Below, in pieces: positions 53,901-64,000 of a DNA stretch of 64,000 nt; positions within the stretch are counted from its first letter, which is position 1, and each line of letters starts with the position of its first letter. The position numbers were made by a program, and so were the translations under genes. The notes below the pieces were generated by a model that saw only the letters and a program-made list of their open reading frames with translations, did not search any database and was not told the origin of the DNA. The DNA comes from Rhodoferax sp. GW822-FHT02A01. Its GTDB lineage: Bacteria > Pseudomonadota > Gammaproteobacteria > Burkholderiales > Burkholderiaceae_C. The stretch is taken from positions 3,038,001 to 3,102,000 of the forward strand of contig NZ_CP152376.1 of NCBI RefSeq assembly GCF_038784515.1. The letters run 5' to 3'.

Positions 53901-54896
53901 TTATTGCAAAAAGCCCATGCTTGCCTTCTTGCCACCGGCTCTTGGCAAGTCGATTGCCCGCACGGTGTCGCTGCGGTCCAGGCGTGCATTGCCAAAGCCT
54001 GTCATCCAGGCGCGGCGCATGTCACGTGGGGCGCACTCGCTCAGGATGTCGAGTACATCGTCCAAAGGCTCGGGCGCAAAGTGCTCGCCCCAGCCGTGTT
54101 CACTTCGAATGGACTTGTACAGATTGCGGGCAATCTGCCTTGCTGCTTCCGGCGATGGCGGTTGCACTTCGAACACATTCATGCGATTGAGAATGGGCTC
54201 GGGGATGCAGCGTTCGTCATTGGCAGTGGTGATCCAGATCACCTGGCTGGCGTCTACCGCCACCTCGGCAAATTCGTCTGTAAAGGCCTTGGCGGTGTCA
54301 TGCTCCAGTAGGCTGTAGAGCGCGCCCAGGGGATCGTACTGCGCGTCTGCCGCCGCCTTGTCAATCTCGTCCACTACGATCACCGGATTGGCGTATTCGC
54401 CGTCCACCAGTGCCTCGAACACCTTGCCCGGCTTGGCTCCCTTCCATTGCGAGGATGCACCCGAGAGCAGCCAGCCCGCGGTCATGGAGCTCATGGGAAC
54501 CAGGGTCATGCCGGTGCCCAGCAGGTCAGCCAGCTTCTTGGCGAAGTGCGTCTTGCCGATGCCGGGTTGACCCAGCAGCAAAATGGGTGTCACCTCAATG
54601 CCATCCGTGCAGTCCTGGGCCAGTGCCACATGGCGCTTCACGTCGTCCAGCACTTCCGTGAAATTCGGCAGTGACTGGTACAGCTCACTCATATCCGGAA
54701 CGCCCGAGGGCTTGACCTGGAAGCGCTCCGGTCCGCGCTCCAGCATACGCTGGTAGGTGGTGCGCAGGTTGTCCTGCTCGTTGCCCTGCAGCTTGGCGAG
54801 TTTGCGTTCAACCTCCTGCGTCTGGAACACCTGACGCATTTGCGCCACGGGTAAACGGAACGGTGGTGATTGCGGGACCAGACTGCCAGATGCCAT
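53901..54896 (-). CDS. AAA-family ATPase
   Basis: 331 residues. Walker A GQPGIGKTH at 109-117, Walker B VIVVDEIDK near 170, sensor ITTAND near 225 and an arginine finger region PILNRMNVF; a C-terminal lid domain ends the protein. The fold is like the ATPase part of Lon/ClpX, without any protease or zinc domain. A strong AGGAGG precedes ATG. Function unknown: a substrate remodelling or stress-related ATPase is possible. No partner gene is adjacent. Confidence 0.88.
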   Translation of the reverse strand: MASGSLVPQSPPFRLPVAQMRQVFQTQEVERKLAKLQGNEQDNLRTTYQRMLERGPERFQVKPSGVPDMSELYQSLPNFTEVLDDVKRHVALAQDCTDGIEVTPILLLGQPGIGKTHFAKKLADLLGTGMTLVPMSSMTAGWLLSGASSQWKGAKPGKVFEALVDGEYANPVIVVDEIDKAAADAQYDPLGALYSLLEHDTAKAFTDEFAEVAVDASQVIWITTANDERCIPEPILNRMNVFEVQPPSPEAARQIARNLYKSIRSEHGWGEHFAPEPLDDVLDILSECAPRDMRRAWMTGFGNARLDRSDTVRAIDLPRAGGKKASMGFLQ

Positions 54897-55037
54897 GGAG
54901 ACCTCCTGTGCAAAATTCCTTTAAACAATGCGCTGATTTCTATTCAAGCACAGGCACAGGCGCTGCACGCGCCATACGGGAATTTTTTTAAACGGTGTTG
55001 ACAATTTGCCACTGCCCGCGGGAGGTGGCGCGTGGCG

Positions 55038-56969
55038 TCAGAAGTTCACCGCGGGGCGCATCTCGGTGGGGCGCACATATTGCCAACGGCCCAGGCAGCA
55101 GGCGCACACCAGTGCGCCCAGACAAGTCAGCCCCATCACGGTAAGCGGATGCTGCCAGGCTCCTTCATAGGCGCCGAACAGACAGATCTTCATGGCGCGT
55201 ACCACCCAGGTCAGAGGTAGCCAGGGACTGATCTCGCTGAACAACGTGCCACTGAGTTCCACTGGCAGGATGCCGCCCGAGCTGGAGAGCTGCACAGCCA
55301 GGAAAATCATCGACAGGGCCTTGCCCGCGTCCCCCATGGCACGGGTGAGCGCCATGACGATGCACAGAAAGGTAATGGCCGAGAGCGCCAGCGTGATCGT
55401 GAAGAGCGCTGGCATGGCCACGGGTATGCGCAGGCCAAACACCACCAGCGCATACAGCAAGGCGGCTTGCAGCAGCACGATCACCAGCGGAACCGTGATC
55501 TTGCCCAGGAGTTTGGCCGAGCCGGAGAAGTGTTGCGCCCGCACCGGCAGCAACCGCACATGGATGAGAAAGGCGGCCACGCCCGCACCCAGCCACAGGG
55601 ACGCAGGGATGATGTTGGGCGCAAAGCCGCTGCCGCTGTTGGGCACGGGCGCCTCCACTTCCACCACCGGGCTGACGGAGTTGGCCAGCCCTTGGGCACT
55701 GCCGTCCGGTTTTTCCACCGCAGGAGGCAGCGAGGAGGCCAGCAACTCCAGCCCGGCGCTCAGGCGTGCGGCGCCTTGTTGCGCCGTGACGGCGCCGCTT
55801 GCCAGTGCGGTGTTGGCCGCCTGCAGCGTATCGGTGCCCTTGTCCAGCTCGTCCAGCAGGCTGTCCTCCGGCAGTTTGGTCACCATGGTGTGCAGGCCCT
55901 GGTTCATGGCGCGCACGCCAGTGGTCAGGGCACCGACGCCGCTACTGAGTGCGTCGGCGCCTTCGGCCAACTTGCCCTGCGCCTCCAGCGCGGTCTGCAA
56001 TCCTGCATCGAGTTGGGTCACGCCGCTGTGCAACTGGTCCAGGCTCTCTGCCACCTTGCTCGGCACCAGAATGCTGTCGTGTGCCTGGTCGCGAAACGCG
56101 GCCACGCTGGTGCGTATGGCCTGGCTGCCGGTCTTGAGTTCGACCATGCCTTTGGACAACTCGACGTGGCCCGCGGCCATCTGCTCGGCGCCGCTCCTGA
56201 GACGGTCCAGATCGGAGCCGCGCGGATGCTTGGCATCCATGGTGCGCAGGCCGTTGGCCAGTTGGCGCACACCGCTGCTGAGCTGGTCTACACCGTTGTT
56301 GATCCGCTGAGAACCCGTGGCAGCCTGCTGCGCACCGTTTACCAGCGGGCCCATACCCTTGCTCAATTCGTGGGCTCCGGCACGCAGTTGGTCGACACCA
56401 TCGCGCAGCCGTTCCACACTGCGTTGCGAACCCGCTGCGTTGAGCAATACCAGTCGCCAGCGCCGCTCGTTCAGGCTTTCATTCACGTCGTGGCCGAGCT
56501 CACGCGCAAAGCTGCGGGCCAACTGCGCACTCTCGTAGTTGTTGCCGGCTGATGTGTACACCACCAGCTTGCCCGCACCGGCCTCGTGGCCTGGTAGCGC
56601 GTTGGAGCTGAAGTCCTTGGGAATCACCAGCGCAAAGGCCAGCGCACCCTTGCGCACCTGTTCGCGCGCCTGGTCTTCCCGTTCAAAGTCCTGAAAGCCA
56701 AAGGTCTGCTTCTTGCGCAAGGTGGCGGCCACTTCCCAACCCACGTTGAATACCTGGCCACGGTATTCCACGCCCTGGTCCAGGTTCACCAGGCCTACCG
56801 GCAAGGCAATGGCACGGGCAGCCGGGTCCCACACACTGGAGAGGTAGATAAAGCAGTAGAACGCAGGGATGCAGGCCACCAGAAACGTGGCCGCAATCAG
56901 GCGCGGGTAGCGGATGAAAGACTGCACTTCCAGGTGCAGGATCAGAAGAATTTGTGACAGCCAAGGCAT
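55038..56969 (-). CDS. YhgE/Pip-domain membrane protein (ABC-2-type)
   Basis: 643 residues from ATG 56969. One N-terminal helix, then a large extracytoplasmic region with a long run of heptad-like repeats (units such as LSSGVRQLANGL, LRSGAEQMAAG, LDQLHSGVTQLDAGL) and five helices near the C-terminus. This is the YhgE/Pip (phage infection protein) architecture, related to ABC-2 permeases and to type VII accessory proteins; in proteobacteria the function is unknown. It is divergent from pilU. Confidence 0.87.
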   Translation of the reverse strand: MPWLSQILLILHLEVQSFIRYPRLIAATFLVACIPAFYCFIYLSSVWDPAARAIALPVGLVNLDQGVEYRGQVFNVGWEVAATLRKKQTFGFQDFEREDQAREQVRKGALAFALVIPKDFSSNALPGHEAGAGKLVVYTSAGNNYESAQLARSFARELGHDVNESLNERRWRLVLLNAAGSQRSVERLRDGVDQLRAGAHELSKGMGPLVNGAQQAATGSQRINNGVDQLSSGVRQLANGLRTMDAKHPRGSDLDRLRSGAEQMAAGHVELSKGMVELKTGSQAIRTSVAAFRDQAHDSILVPSKVAESLDQLHSGVTQLDAGLQTALEAQGKLAEGADALSSGVGALTTGVRAMNQGLHTMVTKLPEDSLLDELDKGTDTLQAANTALASGAVTAQQGAARLSAGLELLASSLPPAVEKPDGSAQGLANSVSPVVEVEAPVPNSGSGFAPNIIPASLWLGAGVAAFLIHVRLLPVRAQHFSGSAKLLGKITVPLVIVLLQAALLYALVVFGLRIPVAMPALFTITLALSAITFLCIVMALTRAMGDAGKALSMIFLAVQLSSSGGILPVELSGTLFSEISPWLPLTWVVRAMKICLFGAYEGAWQHPLTVMGLTCLGALVCACCLGRWQYVRPTEMRPAVNF

Positions 56970-57084
56970 GGCCCATTGTGACGCAGCCCGGCCTGATCTG
57001 CTCAGGCCGCAGTGTTGACCCCATGCCCGATGCACCCCATACTTTGCACCGCTGTCGCCCGTCCAACCAACTACCCGATTGCCT

Positions 57085-58380
57085 ATGTCTACCTTGAACG
57101 AAGAGCAGGCCCGCGCCTACATGCACAAACTCCTGGCCGCCATGAGCCAGGCCGGTGGGTCGGATCTGTTCATTGCCAACGACTTTCCCCCCAGCATGAA
57201 GGCCCACGGCAGCATGCAGCCGCTGACCAACCAGAAGCTCAACGGTGAGATGACCAAGATGTTCGCCCACTCCCTGATGAACGAGAAGCAGCGCGCCGAG
57301 TTCGCCAAGGAGATGGAATGCAACTTTGCCATCAGCATTCCCGGCGTGTCGCGTTTTCGCGTCAACGTCTATGTGCAGCAGCAGAACGTGGCCATGGTGG
57401 TGCGCACCATTGCCTCCGAGATTCCCAATTTCGAGAAGCTCTCGTTGCCGCCCGTGCTCAAGGACGTCATCATGAACAAGCGCGGGCTGGTGCTGGTGGT
57501 CGGCGGCACCGGCTCAGGCAAGTCCACCTCGCTAGCCGCCATGATCGACTACCGCAACCACACCTCGGCTGGGCACATCATCACGGTGGAAGACCCGGTG
57601 GAATACGTGCATGTCTCCAAGAAGTCGCTGGTGAGCCACCGCGAAGTGGGAGTGGACACCCACAGCTGGCACCATGCGCTGAAGAACACCTTGCGCCAGG
57701 CGCCGGACGTGATCCTGATCGGCGAGATCCGCGACCCCGAGACCATGGAGCACGCCATTGCCTTTGCCGAAACCGGCCACCTGTGCCTGGGCACCTTGCA
57801 CGCCAACAGCGCCAACCAGGCCATAGACCGCATCATCAATTTCTTCCCGGAAGACCGGCGCAACCAGCTGCTGATGGACCTGTCGGCCAACCTGCGCGCC
57901 ATCATCTCGCAGCGGCTGGTGCGCACCGAAGACGGCAAGGGGCGCAAGGCAGCCATCGAGATCCTGCTCAACACGCCCACGATTGCCGAGCGCATTTTCA
58001 AAGGCCAGTTCGGCGACATCAAGACCATCATGGAACGATCGCGCGAACTGGGCATGCGCACCTTTGACTGGGCCCTGTACGAACTGTATGACGAGGGCCA
58101 CATCAGCTTCGAGGAAGCCATCCGCAATGCCGACTCCGCCAACGAGCTGCGCCTTGCCATCAAGCTCAAGAGCCGCCGTGGCGAGCCGCCCGGCGCGGAC
58201 GGCCCAACCCTGTCTTTCGACAAGGAACCCACGCCCGAAGAGCTCGAAGTCATGCGCCAGGAGGAGCAGCGCAAACAGGCCGAGCGCAAGCGTCAGCTGG
58301 AGAACGAGGAACTGGAGCGCAAGCTCAAGGAAAAGGGCCTGGACAGCCGTTTCACCGACAGCCGCATCAGCACCCAATAG
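57085..58380 (+). CDS. pilU: Type IV pilus retraction ATPase PilU
   Basis: 431 residues. Walker A GGTGSGKST near 141, Walker B GEIRDPETM, and the AIAFAETGHLCLGTLHANSANQAIDRI segment are PilT/PilU hallmarks; the C-terminal end is extended by a charged coiled segment (about 385-431) with many Arg/Glu. The N-terminus with SDLFIANDFPPSMKAHG fits PilU better than PilT. It powers pilus retraction for twitching motility together with PilT, which is not in this window; paired pilT may lie elsewhere. Confidence 0.93.
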   Translation: MSTLNEEQARAYMHKLLAAMSQAGGSDLFIANDFPPSMKAHGSMQPLTNQKLNGEMTKMFAHSLMNEKQRAEFAKEMECNFAISIPGVSRFRVNVYVQQQNVAMVVRTIASEIPNFEKLSLPPVLKDVIMNKRGLVLVVGGTGSGKSTSLAAMIDYRNHTSAGHIITVEDPVEYVHVSKKSLVSHREVGVDTHSWHHALKNTLRQAPDVILIGEIRDPETMEHAIAFAETGHLCLGTLHANSANQAIDRIINFFPEDRRNQLLMDLSANLRAIISQRLVRTEDGKGRKAAIEILLNTPTIAERIFKGQFGDIKTIMERSRELGMRTFDWALYELYDEGHISFEEAIRNADSANELRLAIKLKSRRGEPPGADGPTLSFDKEPTPEELEVMRQEEQRKQAERKRQLENEELERKLKEKGLDSRFTDSRISTQ

Positions 58381-58479
58381 CACGTGTTAACCCTGTTGAC
58401 CACCCGCGTCGCAGGGTGTACGCGCGACGTCGCTTTCGCATAGGTCCATTTGAATCTCCCTGTGGTCTCATTCACCACG

Positions 58480-58612
58480 TTCTAGGTGCCTGGCGGAAAT
58501 TCTCCATCGGGATAATTGGGAAGCCGGTGTGATACCGGCGCTGCCCCCGCAACGGTAACGATGCCTCCAGTCCCGACAGGACGGCATCGAAGCCCGGAAA
58601 CCAGCCTGGAAA
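58480..58612 (+). promoter_or_regulatory. Cobalamin riboswitch
   Basis: Conserved elements appear in order: AGGTGCC, GGGAAGCCGGTG, CCGGCGCTGCCCCCGCAACG (B12 box region), and the closing GAAGCCCGG ... CCAGCCTGG. It lies 131 bases before the Rieske gene. The 58613-58743 segment is the probable expression platform. The rest of the 58381-58743 gap has no gene. Confidence 0.93.
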
Positions 58613-58743
58613 CACTGGATTTCGGCTGATCGCGGCGGGCGGTCAAGAGGCTGAGCACACGGGGCGTGTCAGACTACGTCACCTTCCGTGTTGTCCTCTT
58701 GCATCACCATGCGTTCAGTCCTCTTGTTTTTTTAAGGACTCAC

Positions 58744-59991
58744 ATGGACACACGCACCAAGATGCTCCATCTGCTTCGCAGCAGACGGGACGGTTTCACT
58801 CTGGAACAGCCCTTTTACATCGACCCCGACTTCTACAAGCAGGACCTGGACCTGATCTGGTACCGCGACTGGCTTTTTGTCGGGCACAACTGCGAGGTCA
58901 CCAAGCCGGGTAGCTACTTCACGGTTCAGGTGGGCGACTACCCCATTGTGGTGGTGCGTGGACGGGACGGGCAAATCAGAGCTTTTCACAACTCCTGCCG
59001 CCACCGCGGCAGCCGGGTCTGCGCATCGCACCGTGGCACGGCGGCCCGTCTGGTCTGCCCTTACCACCAATGGACCTACGACCTGGATGGCTCACTCGTC
59101 TTTGCGCGGCAGATGCCTGAGGACTTTGACAAGGCGGAGTTCGGTCTGAAACCCGTTGCTTGCGAAGATGTGGGGGGCTACATCTTCATCTGTCTGGCGC
59201 AAACCCCGATGGACTTCGAGCCGTTCCGGCAAATGGTGGAGCCGTATTTCGCACCGCACCGCCTGACCGACGCAAAGATCGCTTTCGAGTCGACCATCAT
59301 CGAGAAGGGCAACTGGAAGCTCGTGTGGGAAAACAACCGCGAGTGTTACCACTGCGCGGCAAACCACCCGGCGCTGTGCAAGACCTTCCCCGAAGCGCCG
59401 ACCGTTACCGGCGTGGAGGGCGCGGAAAACGATCCGGAGATGTTGGCGCATTGGGACCGCTGCGAGGCGGCAGGTCTGCCTTCGCGTTTTCGCATAGACC
59501 AGGCCGGCCAGTACCGCACCAGCCGCGCGCCCCTGCTGGGTGATGGCGTGAGCTACACCATGACGGGTCAGCGCGCGGTACGCAACAACCTGTCGGACAG
59601 CGTGTCTGCCGACCGCATTGGAACGCTGCTGCTGTTTCACTACCCAACCACCTGGAACCATGTGCTGGGCGACCATGCGGTCACCTTCCGGGTAATGCCC
59701 ATCAGTGCCACGGAGACGGCGGTCACCACCAAATGGCTGGTGCACAAGGACGCGGTCGAAGGGGTCGACTACGACCTCAAGGAACTGACCAAGGTCTGGA
59801 CCGAGACCAATGACGAAGACCGGCGCATCGTCGAAGAGAACGCGTTTGGCATCAAGTCTCCAGCCTATGAGCCGGGCCCCTATTCCGAGATGCACGAAGG
59901 CGGCGTGGTCCAGTTTGTGGACTGGTACGCCGGCTTCATGGCGCAACGTCTGGCCGAAATCGAAAAGCCCAAGCTGGGTCAGGTAGTTTGA
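58744..59991 (+). CDS. gbcA: Rieske oxygenase, glycine betaine monooxygenase-like alpha subunit
   Basis: 415 residues from ATG 58744 (AAGGA 6 bases before). The Rieske 2Fe-2S site is CRH...CPYHQW near 83-105; the catalytic iron region is WKLVWENNRECYHCAANHP. This last block is very like GbcA of Pseudomonas, which demethylates glycine betaine to dimethylglycine with O2. It is followed by its probable reductase 10 bases after the stop, and preceded by a cobalamin riboswitch. Related enzymes act on stachydrine or other N-methylated amines, so the substrate is not certain. Confidence 0.85.
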   Translation: MDTRTKMLHLLRSRRDGFTLEQPFYIDPDFYKQDLDLIWYRDWLFVGHNCEVTKPGSYFTVQVGDYPIVVVRGRDGQIRAFHNSCRHRGSRVCASHRGTAARLVCPYHQWTYDLDGSLVFARQMPEDFDKAEFGLKPVACEDVGGYIFICLAQTPMDFEPFRQMVEPYFAPHRLTDAKIAFESTIIEKGNWKLVWENNRECYHCAANHPALCKTFPEAPTVTGVEGAENDPEMLAHWDRCEAAGLPSRFRIDQAGQYRTSRAPLLGDGVSYTMTGQRAVRNNLSDSVSADRIGTLLLFHYPTTWNHVLGDHAVTFRVMPISATETAVTTKWLVHKDAVEGVDYDLKELTKVWTETNDEDRRIVEENAFGIKSPAYEPGPYSEMHEGGVVQFVDWYAGFMAQRLAEIEKPKLGQVV

Positions 59992-60001
59992 GGAGCATGA
60001 G

Positions 60002-61102
60002 ATGAACGCTGTGACGCATGCAGGCAATTTCCGGACGCTGGATGAGATGGAGCCCTGGAACGACAGTCAGCAGGGGCTGGAGGTGATCTCCGTCGTCGAC
60101 GAGGCGCCGGGGGTGAAGACCTTCACGTTCCGTTCCGACACGCTTAGTTGGTTTCGTTACAAGCCCGGGCAATTCATTACGCTGCAGCTGCCGGCGCAGG
60201 ACGGCGTTCTGAACCGGACCTACACCCTGTCGTCCAGTCCGTCGCGGCCCCATGCCATAGCGGTGACAGTGAAGGCACAGCCCGGTAGCGTAGGAACGCA
60301 ATGGATGTTCGACAACGTGAAGTCAGGTTCCCGGCTCAAGGCCATGGGGCCGTACGGTGACTTCACACTGCACAAGCATCCGGCGGCAAAGTACCTGTTC
60401 ATCTCCGCGGGCTCGGGCATCACGCCCATGATGTCGATGCTGCGCTGGCTGTACGACTGCGCGCCCGGCGCCGATGTGGTGTTCGTGAACTGCGCTCGCG
60501 CACCGGAAGAAATCGTCTTCCGACGGGAACTGGAACTGCTGGGCAGTCAGATGCCGGGCCTGTCGCTGCGCTTCCTGGTGGAGCAAAGGTCGTTGCGGGA
60601 AAGCTGGCCGGGCTTTGTCGGGCGCATTGATGCGCTGCCACTCACGCAGATGGCGCACGATTTCCAGCAACGTGAGGTGTTCTGCTGCGGCCCCGATCCC
60701 TTCATGCGCACCGTGCAAGGCATGCTGAAGTCTGCGCAATTTGATATGTCGCGCTACCACCAGGAGAGTTTTGGTGCAGCCGAAGCCGAAGTGCTTGGCA
60801 CGCACGCCGCAGTTGGTGAAGCCCAGCAAGCGGGACCGGCTACGCTGCCCATTCGCTTCATGGACTCCAACCTGCAGGCGGAGTGCCTGCCCGGGAAAAC
60901 GGTTCTGCAAACGGCGCGTGCCAGTGGCGTTCGCATTTCTGCAGCTTGCGAATCCGGCATTTGCGGCACCTGCCGGGTGCGCAAGCTATCCGGCGAGGTC
61001 ACCATGAGCCACAACGGCGGCATTCTGGACGAAGACATCGCGGAGGGCTACATCCTGGCCTGCTGTGCAAGACCCACAACCGCGCTGGAAATAGAGGCCT
61101 GA
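60002..61102 (+). CDS. gbcB: Rieske oxygenase reductase, GbcB-like
   Basis: 366 residues. FAD domain with RTYTLSSSPS, NAD domain with ISAGSGITPMMSMLRWL and FCCGPDPFM, and a C-terminal plant-type 2Fe-2S ferredoxin (CESGICGTC, then ACC near the end). This order matches the GbcB reductase that feeds electrons to GbcA. It is in one operon with the Rieske gene and under the same riboswitch. Confidence 0.88.
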   Translation: MNAVTHAGNFRTLDEMEPWNDSQQGLEVISVVDEAPGVKTFTFRSDTLSWFRYKPGQFITLQLPAQDGVLNRTYTLSSSPSRPHAIAVTVKAQPGSVGTQWMFDNVKSGSRLKAMGPYGDFTLHKHPAAKYLFISAGSGITPMMSMLRWLYDCAPGADVVFVNCARAPEEIVFRRELELLGSQMPGLSLRFLVEQRSLRESWPGFVGRIDALPLTQMAHDFQQREVFCCGPDPFMRTVQGMLKSAQFDMSRYHQESFGAAEAEVLGTHAAVGEAQQAGPATLPIRFMDSNLQAECLPGKTVLQTARASGVRISAACESGICGTCRVRKLSGEVTMSHNGGILDEDIAEGYILACCARPTTALEIEA

Positions 61103-61174
61103 GTCCTGTTTGCGTACACTACGGGCCGCAATCGCAGGCTGTGAGAGCATGGCCTGCGACCATCCCGTATCTGT

Positions 61175-62233
61175 ATGAAAGAGTTGATGCAAACCTCCAC
61201 GCCTTCGCGCTACACCCGCGCCCAGCAGCTGCCCGAGATTCTGGACCAGCGGATCATGATTCTGGACGGCGCCATGGGCACCATGATCCAGCGTTTCAAG
61301 CTGAGCGAAGCACAGTACCGGGGCCAGCGCTTCAAGGATTTCCACAAGGACGTGAAGGGCAACAACGAGTTGCTGAGCCTGACCCGCCCCGACATCATTT
61401 CCGATATCCATGAAGGCTATCTGGCAGCCGGCGCCGATCTGATTGAAACCAATACCTTCGGGGCCACGACGATTGCGCAGGCCGACTACGATATGGCGGA
61501 CCTGGCCGTTGAAATGAATGCGGCATCGGCCCGCCTGGCCCGCGCAGCATGCGACAAGTTTTCCACGCCGGACAAGCCGCGCTTTGTGGTGGGCGCACTG
61601 GGCCCCACACCCAAGACCGCCAGCATCAGCCCGGATGTGAATGATCCGGGTGCACGCAATATCGACTTTGAACAGCTCAACGTGGCCTACTACGAGCAGA
61701 CCCGTGCGCTGGTTGAGGGCGGGGCCGATGTGCTGCTGGTCGAAACCATCTTCGATACCTTGAATGCCAAAGCGGCCCTGTTTGCCATTGACCGCTATTT
61801 CGAGGACTCAGGCGAGCGCCTGCCCATCATCATCAGCGGCACGGTGACGGATGCGTCGGGGCGCATTCTGAGCGGCCAGACCGTCACCGCCTTCTGGCAC
61901 AGCGTACGCCATGCACAGCCCCTGGCGGTCGGACTGAATTGCGCGCTGGGTGCGGCGCTGATGCGCCCTTACATCCAGGAACTGCACCGGGCGGCACCCG
62001 ACACCTTCATCAGTTGCTACCCCAATGCAGGTCTGCCCAACCCCATGGCGGAGACCGGATTCGACGAGACACCGGAAGTCACCAGCCGGCTGTTGCACGA
62101 GTTTGCGCAGGAGGGGCTGGTCAACATCGTGGGCGGCTGTTGCGGCACCACGCCCCAGCACATCAGCGCGATTGCCCGGGAAGTCAGCCCGTTTTCTCCG
62201 CGCACGCTGCACCAGGCGGCTTTCTACCGTTAG
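61175..62233 (+). CDS. metH: Methionine synthase, homocysteine-binding module (split MetH)
   Basis: 352 residues that cover only the homocysteine methyltransferase module of Met[12 protein letters not shown] near the N-terminus, then [21 protein letters not shown], and the zinc cysteines in VGLNCALGA and [12 protein letters not shown] single MetH polypeptide of about 1200 residues is usual in enterobacteria; here the rest is encoded by the next gene. The gap between them carries an SAH riboswitch, so the two modules can be expressed at different levels. Confidence 0.95.
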   Translation: MKELMQTSTPSRYTRAQQLPEILDQRIMILDGAMGTMIQRFKLSEAQYRGQRFKDFHKDVKGNNELLSLTRPDIISDIHEGYLAAGADLIETNTFGATTIAQADYDMADLAVEMNAASARLARAACDKFSTPDKPRFVVGALGPTPKTASISPDVNDPGARNIDFEQLNVAYYEQTRALVEGGADVLLVETIFDTLNAKAALFAIDRYFEDSGERLPIIISGTVTDASGRILSGQTVTAFWHSVRHAQPLAVGLNCALGAALMRPYIQELHRAAPDTFISCYPNAGLPNPMAETGFDETPEVTSRLLHEFAQEGLVNIVGGCCGTTPQHISAIAREVSPFSPRTLHQAAFYR

Positions 62234-62240
62234 AATCGCC

Positions 62241-62322
62241 GCTCATCCAAGGAGCGTTGCAGTGCGGGCGAGGGCCCCACCAGGCTTGGATCTGCACTTT
62301 CATTGCAACGACGCTCACCTGA
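62241..62322 (+). promoter_or_regulatory. S-adenosylhomocysteine (SAH) riboswitch
   Basis: Conserved blocks are present: CCAAGGAGCGTTGCA, CCAGGCTTGG and TTGCAACGACGCTCACC. GAGCG/CGCTC and TTGCA/TGCAA form the main helix. CTCACC (62314-62319) can instead pair with GGTGAG (62335-62340), the ribosome site of the next gene. SAH binding would free the site, consistent with the known ON behaviour of this class. Confidence 0.9.
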
Positions 62323-62344
62323 TATTCCTACATCGGTGAGTCAC

Positions 62345-64000
<1,656 letters not shown>

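Overview
The window reads as a contiguous piece of a beta-proteobacterial chromosome, most likely a member of the Burkholderiales/Comamonadaceae (Rhodoferax- or Polaromonas-like). The reasons are inferential: high G+C coding sequence, a methionine synthase split into two genes with an SAH riboswitch between them, cobalamin and TPP riboswitches of proteobacterial type, a PilU-type ATPase, and a very large number of PAS/GGDEF/EAL proteins. I saw no rRNA, tRNA, CRISPR array, phage module or insertion sequence. About 52 protein genes of ordinary size are supported, plus two very short upstream reading frames.

Layout. 1-2.06 kb: the 3' part is missing from a membrane PAS-GAF-GGDEF-EAL protein. 2.2-6.3 kb: a LysR regulator divergent from a tightly overlapping three-gene operon (ArgG-like ligase, 2-oxoglutarate/Fe dioxygenase, DMT exporter); this is the best candidate for an undescribed biosynthetic system. 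6.4-18.5 kb: signalling block with a MASE4-type GGDEF protein, adenosine deaminase, a PhnD-type binding protein overlapping a GGDEF-EAL receptor, then a chemoreceptor, a bacteriohemerythrin and two more c-di-GMP proteins in one direction. 18.5-21.7 kb: di-heme peroxidase and phosphatase lipoprotein around a Pho-box-like site. 21.7-25.6 kb: thiamine salvage (cytX converging on thiM-thiE-thiD, each unit with its own TPP riboswitch). 25.7-31.3 kb: flavin reductase, PAS histidine kinase, CheB-CheR-PAS hybrid. 31.4-34.5 kb: arsR-arsC-acr3, then a CHRD protein and a periplasmic glutathione peroxidase.

34.5-39.2 kb: LysR plus an MttB-family methyltransferase and a trimethylamine-dehydrogenase-family demethylase, probably for a quaternary or tertiary amine. 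39.3-43.3 kb: a second solute-binding-protein/GGDEF-EAL pair. 43.4-44.7 kb: amt behind a sigma-54 promoter. 44.8-50.7 kb: hydrolase, small hypothetical protein, GGDEF protein, LysR, and a GST/YceI/DUF2267/DUF2867 cluster. 50.7-57.0 kb: MASE2-PAS-GGDEF-EAL protein, an AT-rich gap, an AAA ATPase and a YhgE/Pip-type membrane protein. 57.1-64 kb: pilU, a cobalamin riboswitch in front of a gbcAB-like Rieske monooxygenase and reductase, and the split B12-dependent methionine synthase.

Two themes link the genes. First, eight proteins carry GGDEF domains (five also EAL) in 64 kb, several with dedicated input genes beside them (hemerythrin, two orphan binding proteins). Second, one-carbon metabolism of methylated amines recurs: a corrinoid-type (B12-dependent) demethylation route at 35-39 kb, an oxygen-dependent B12-independent route at 58.7-61.1 kb that sits behind a cobalamin riboswitch, and B12-dependent methionine synthase directly after it.
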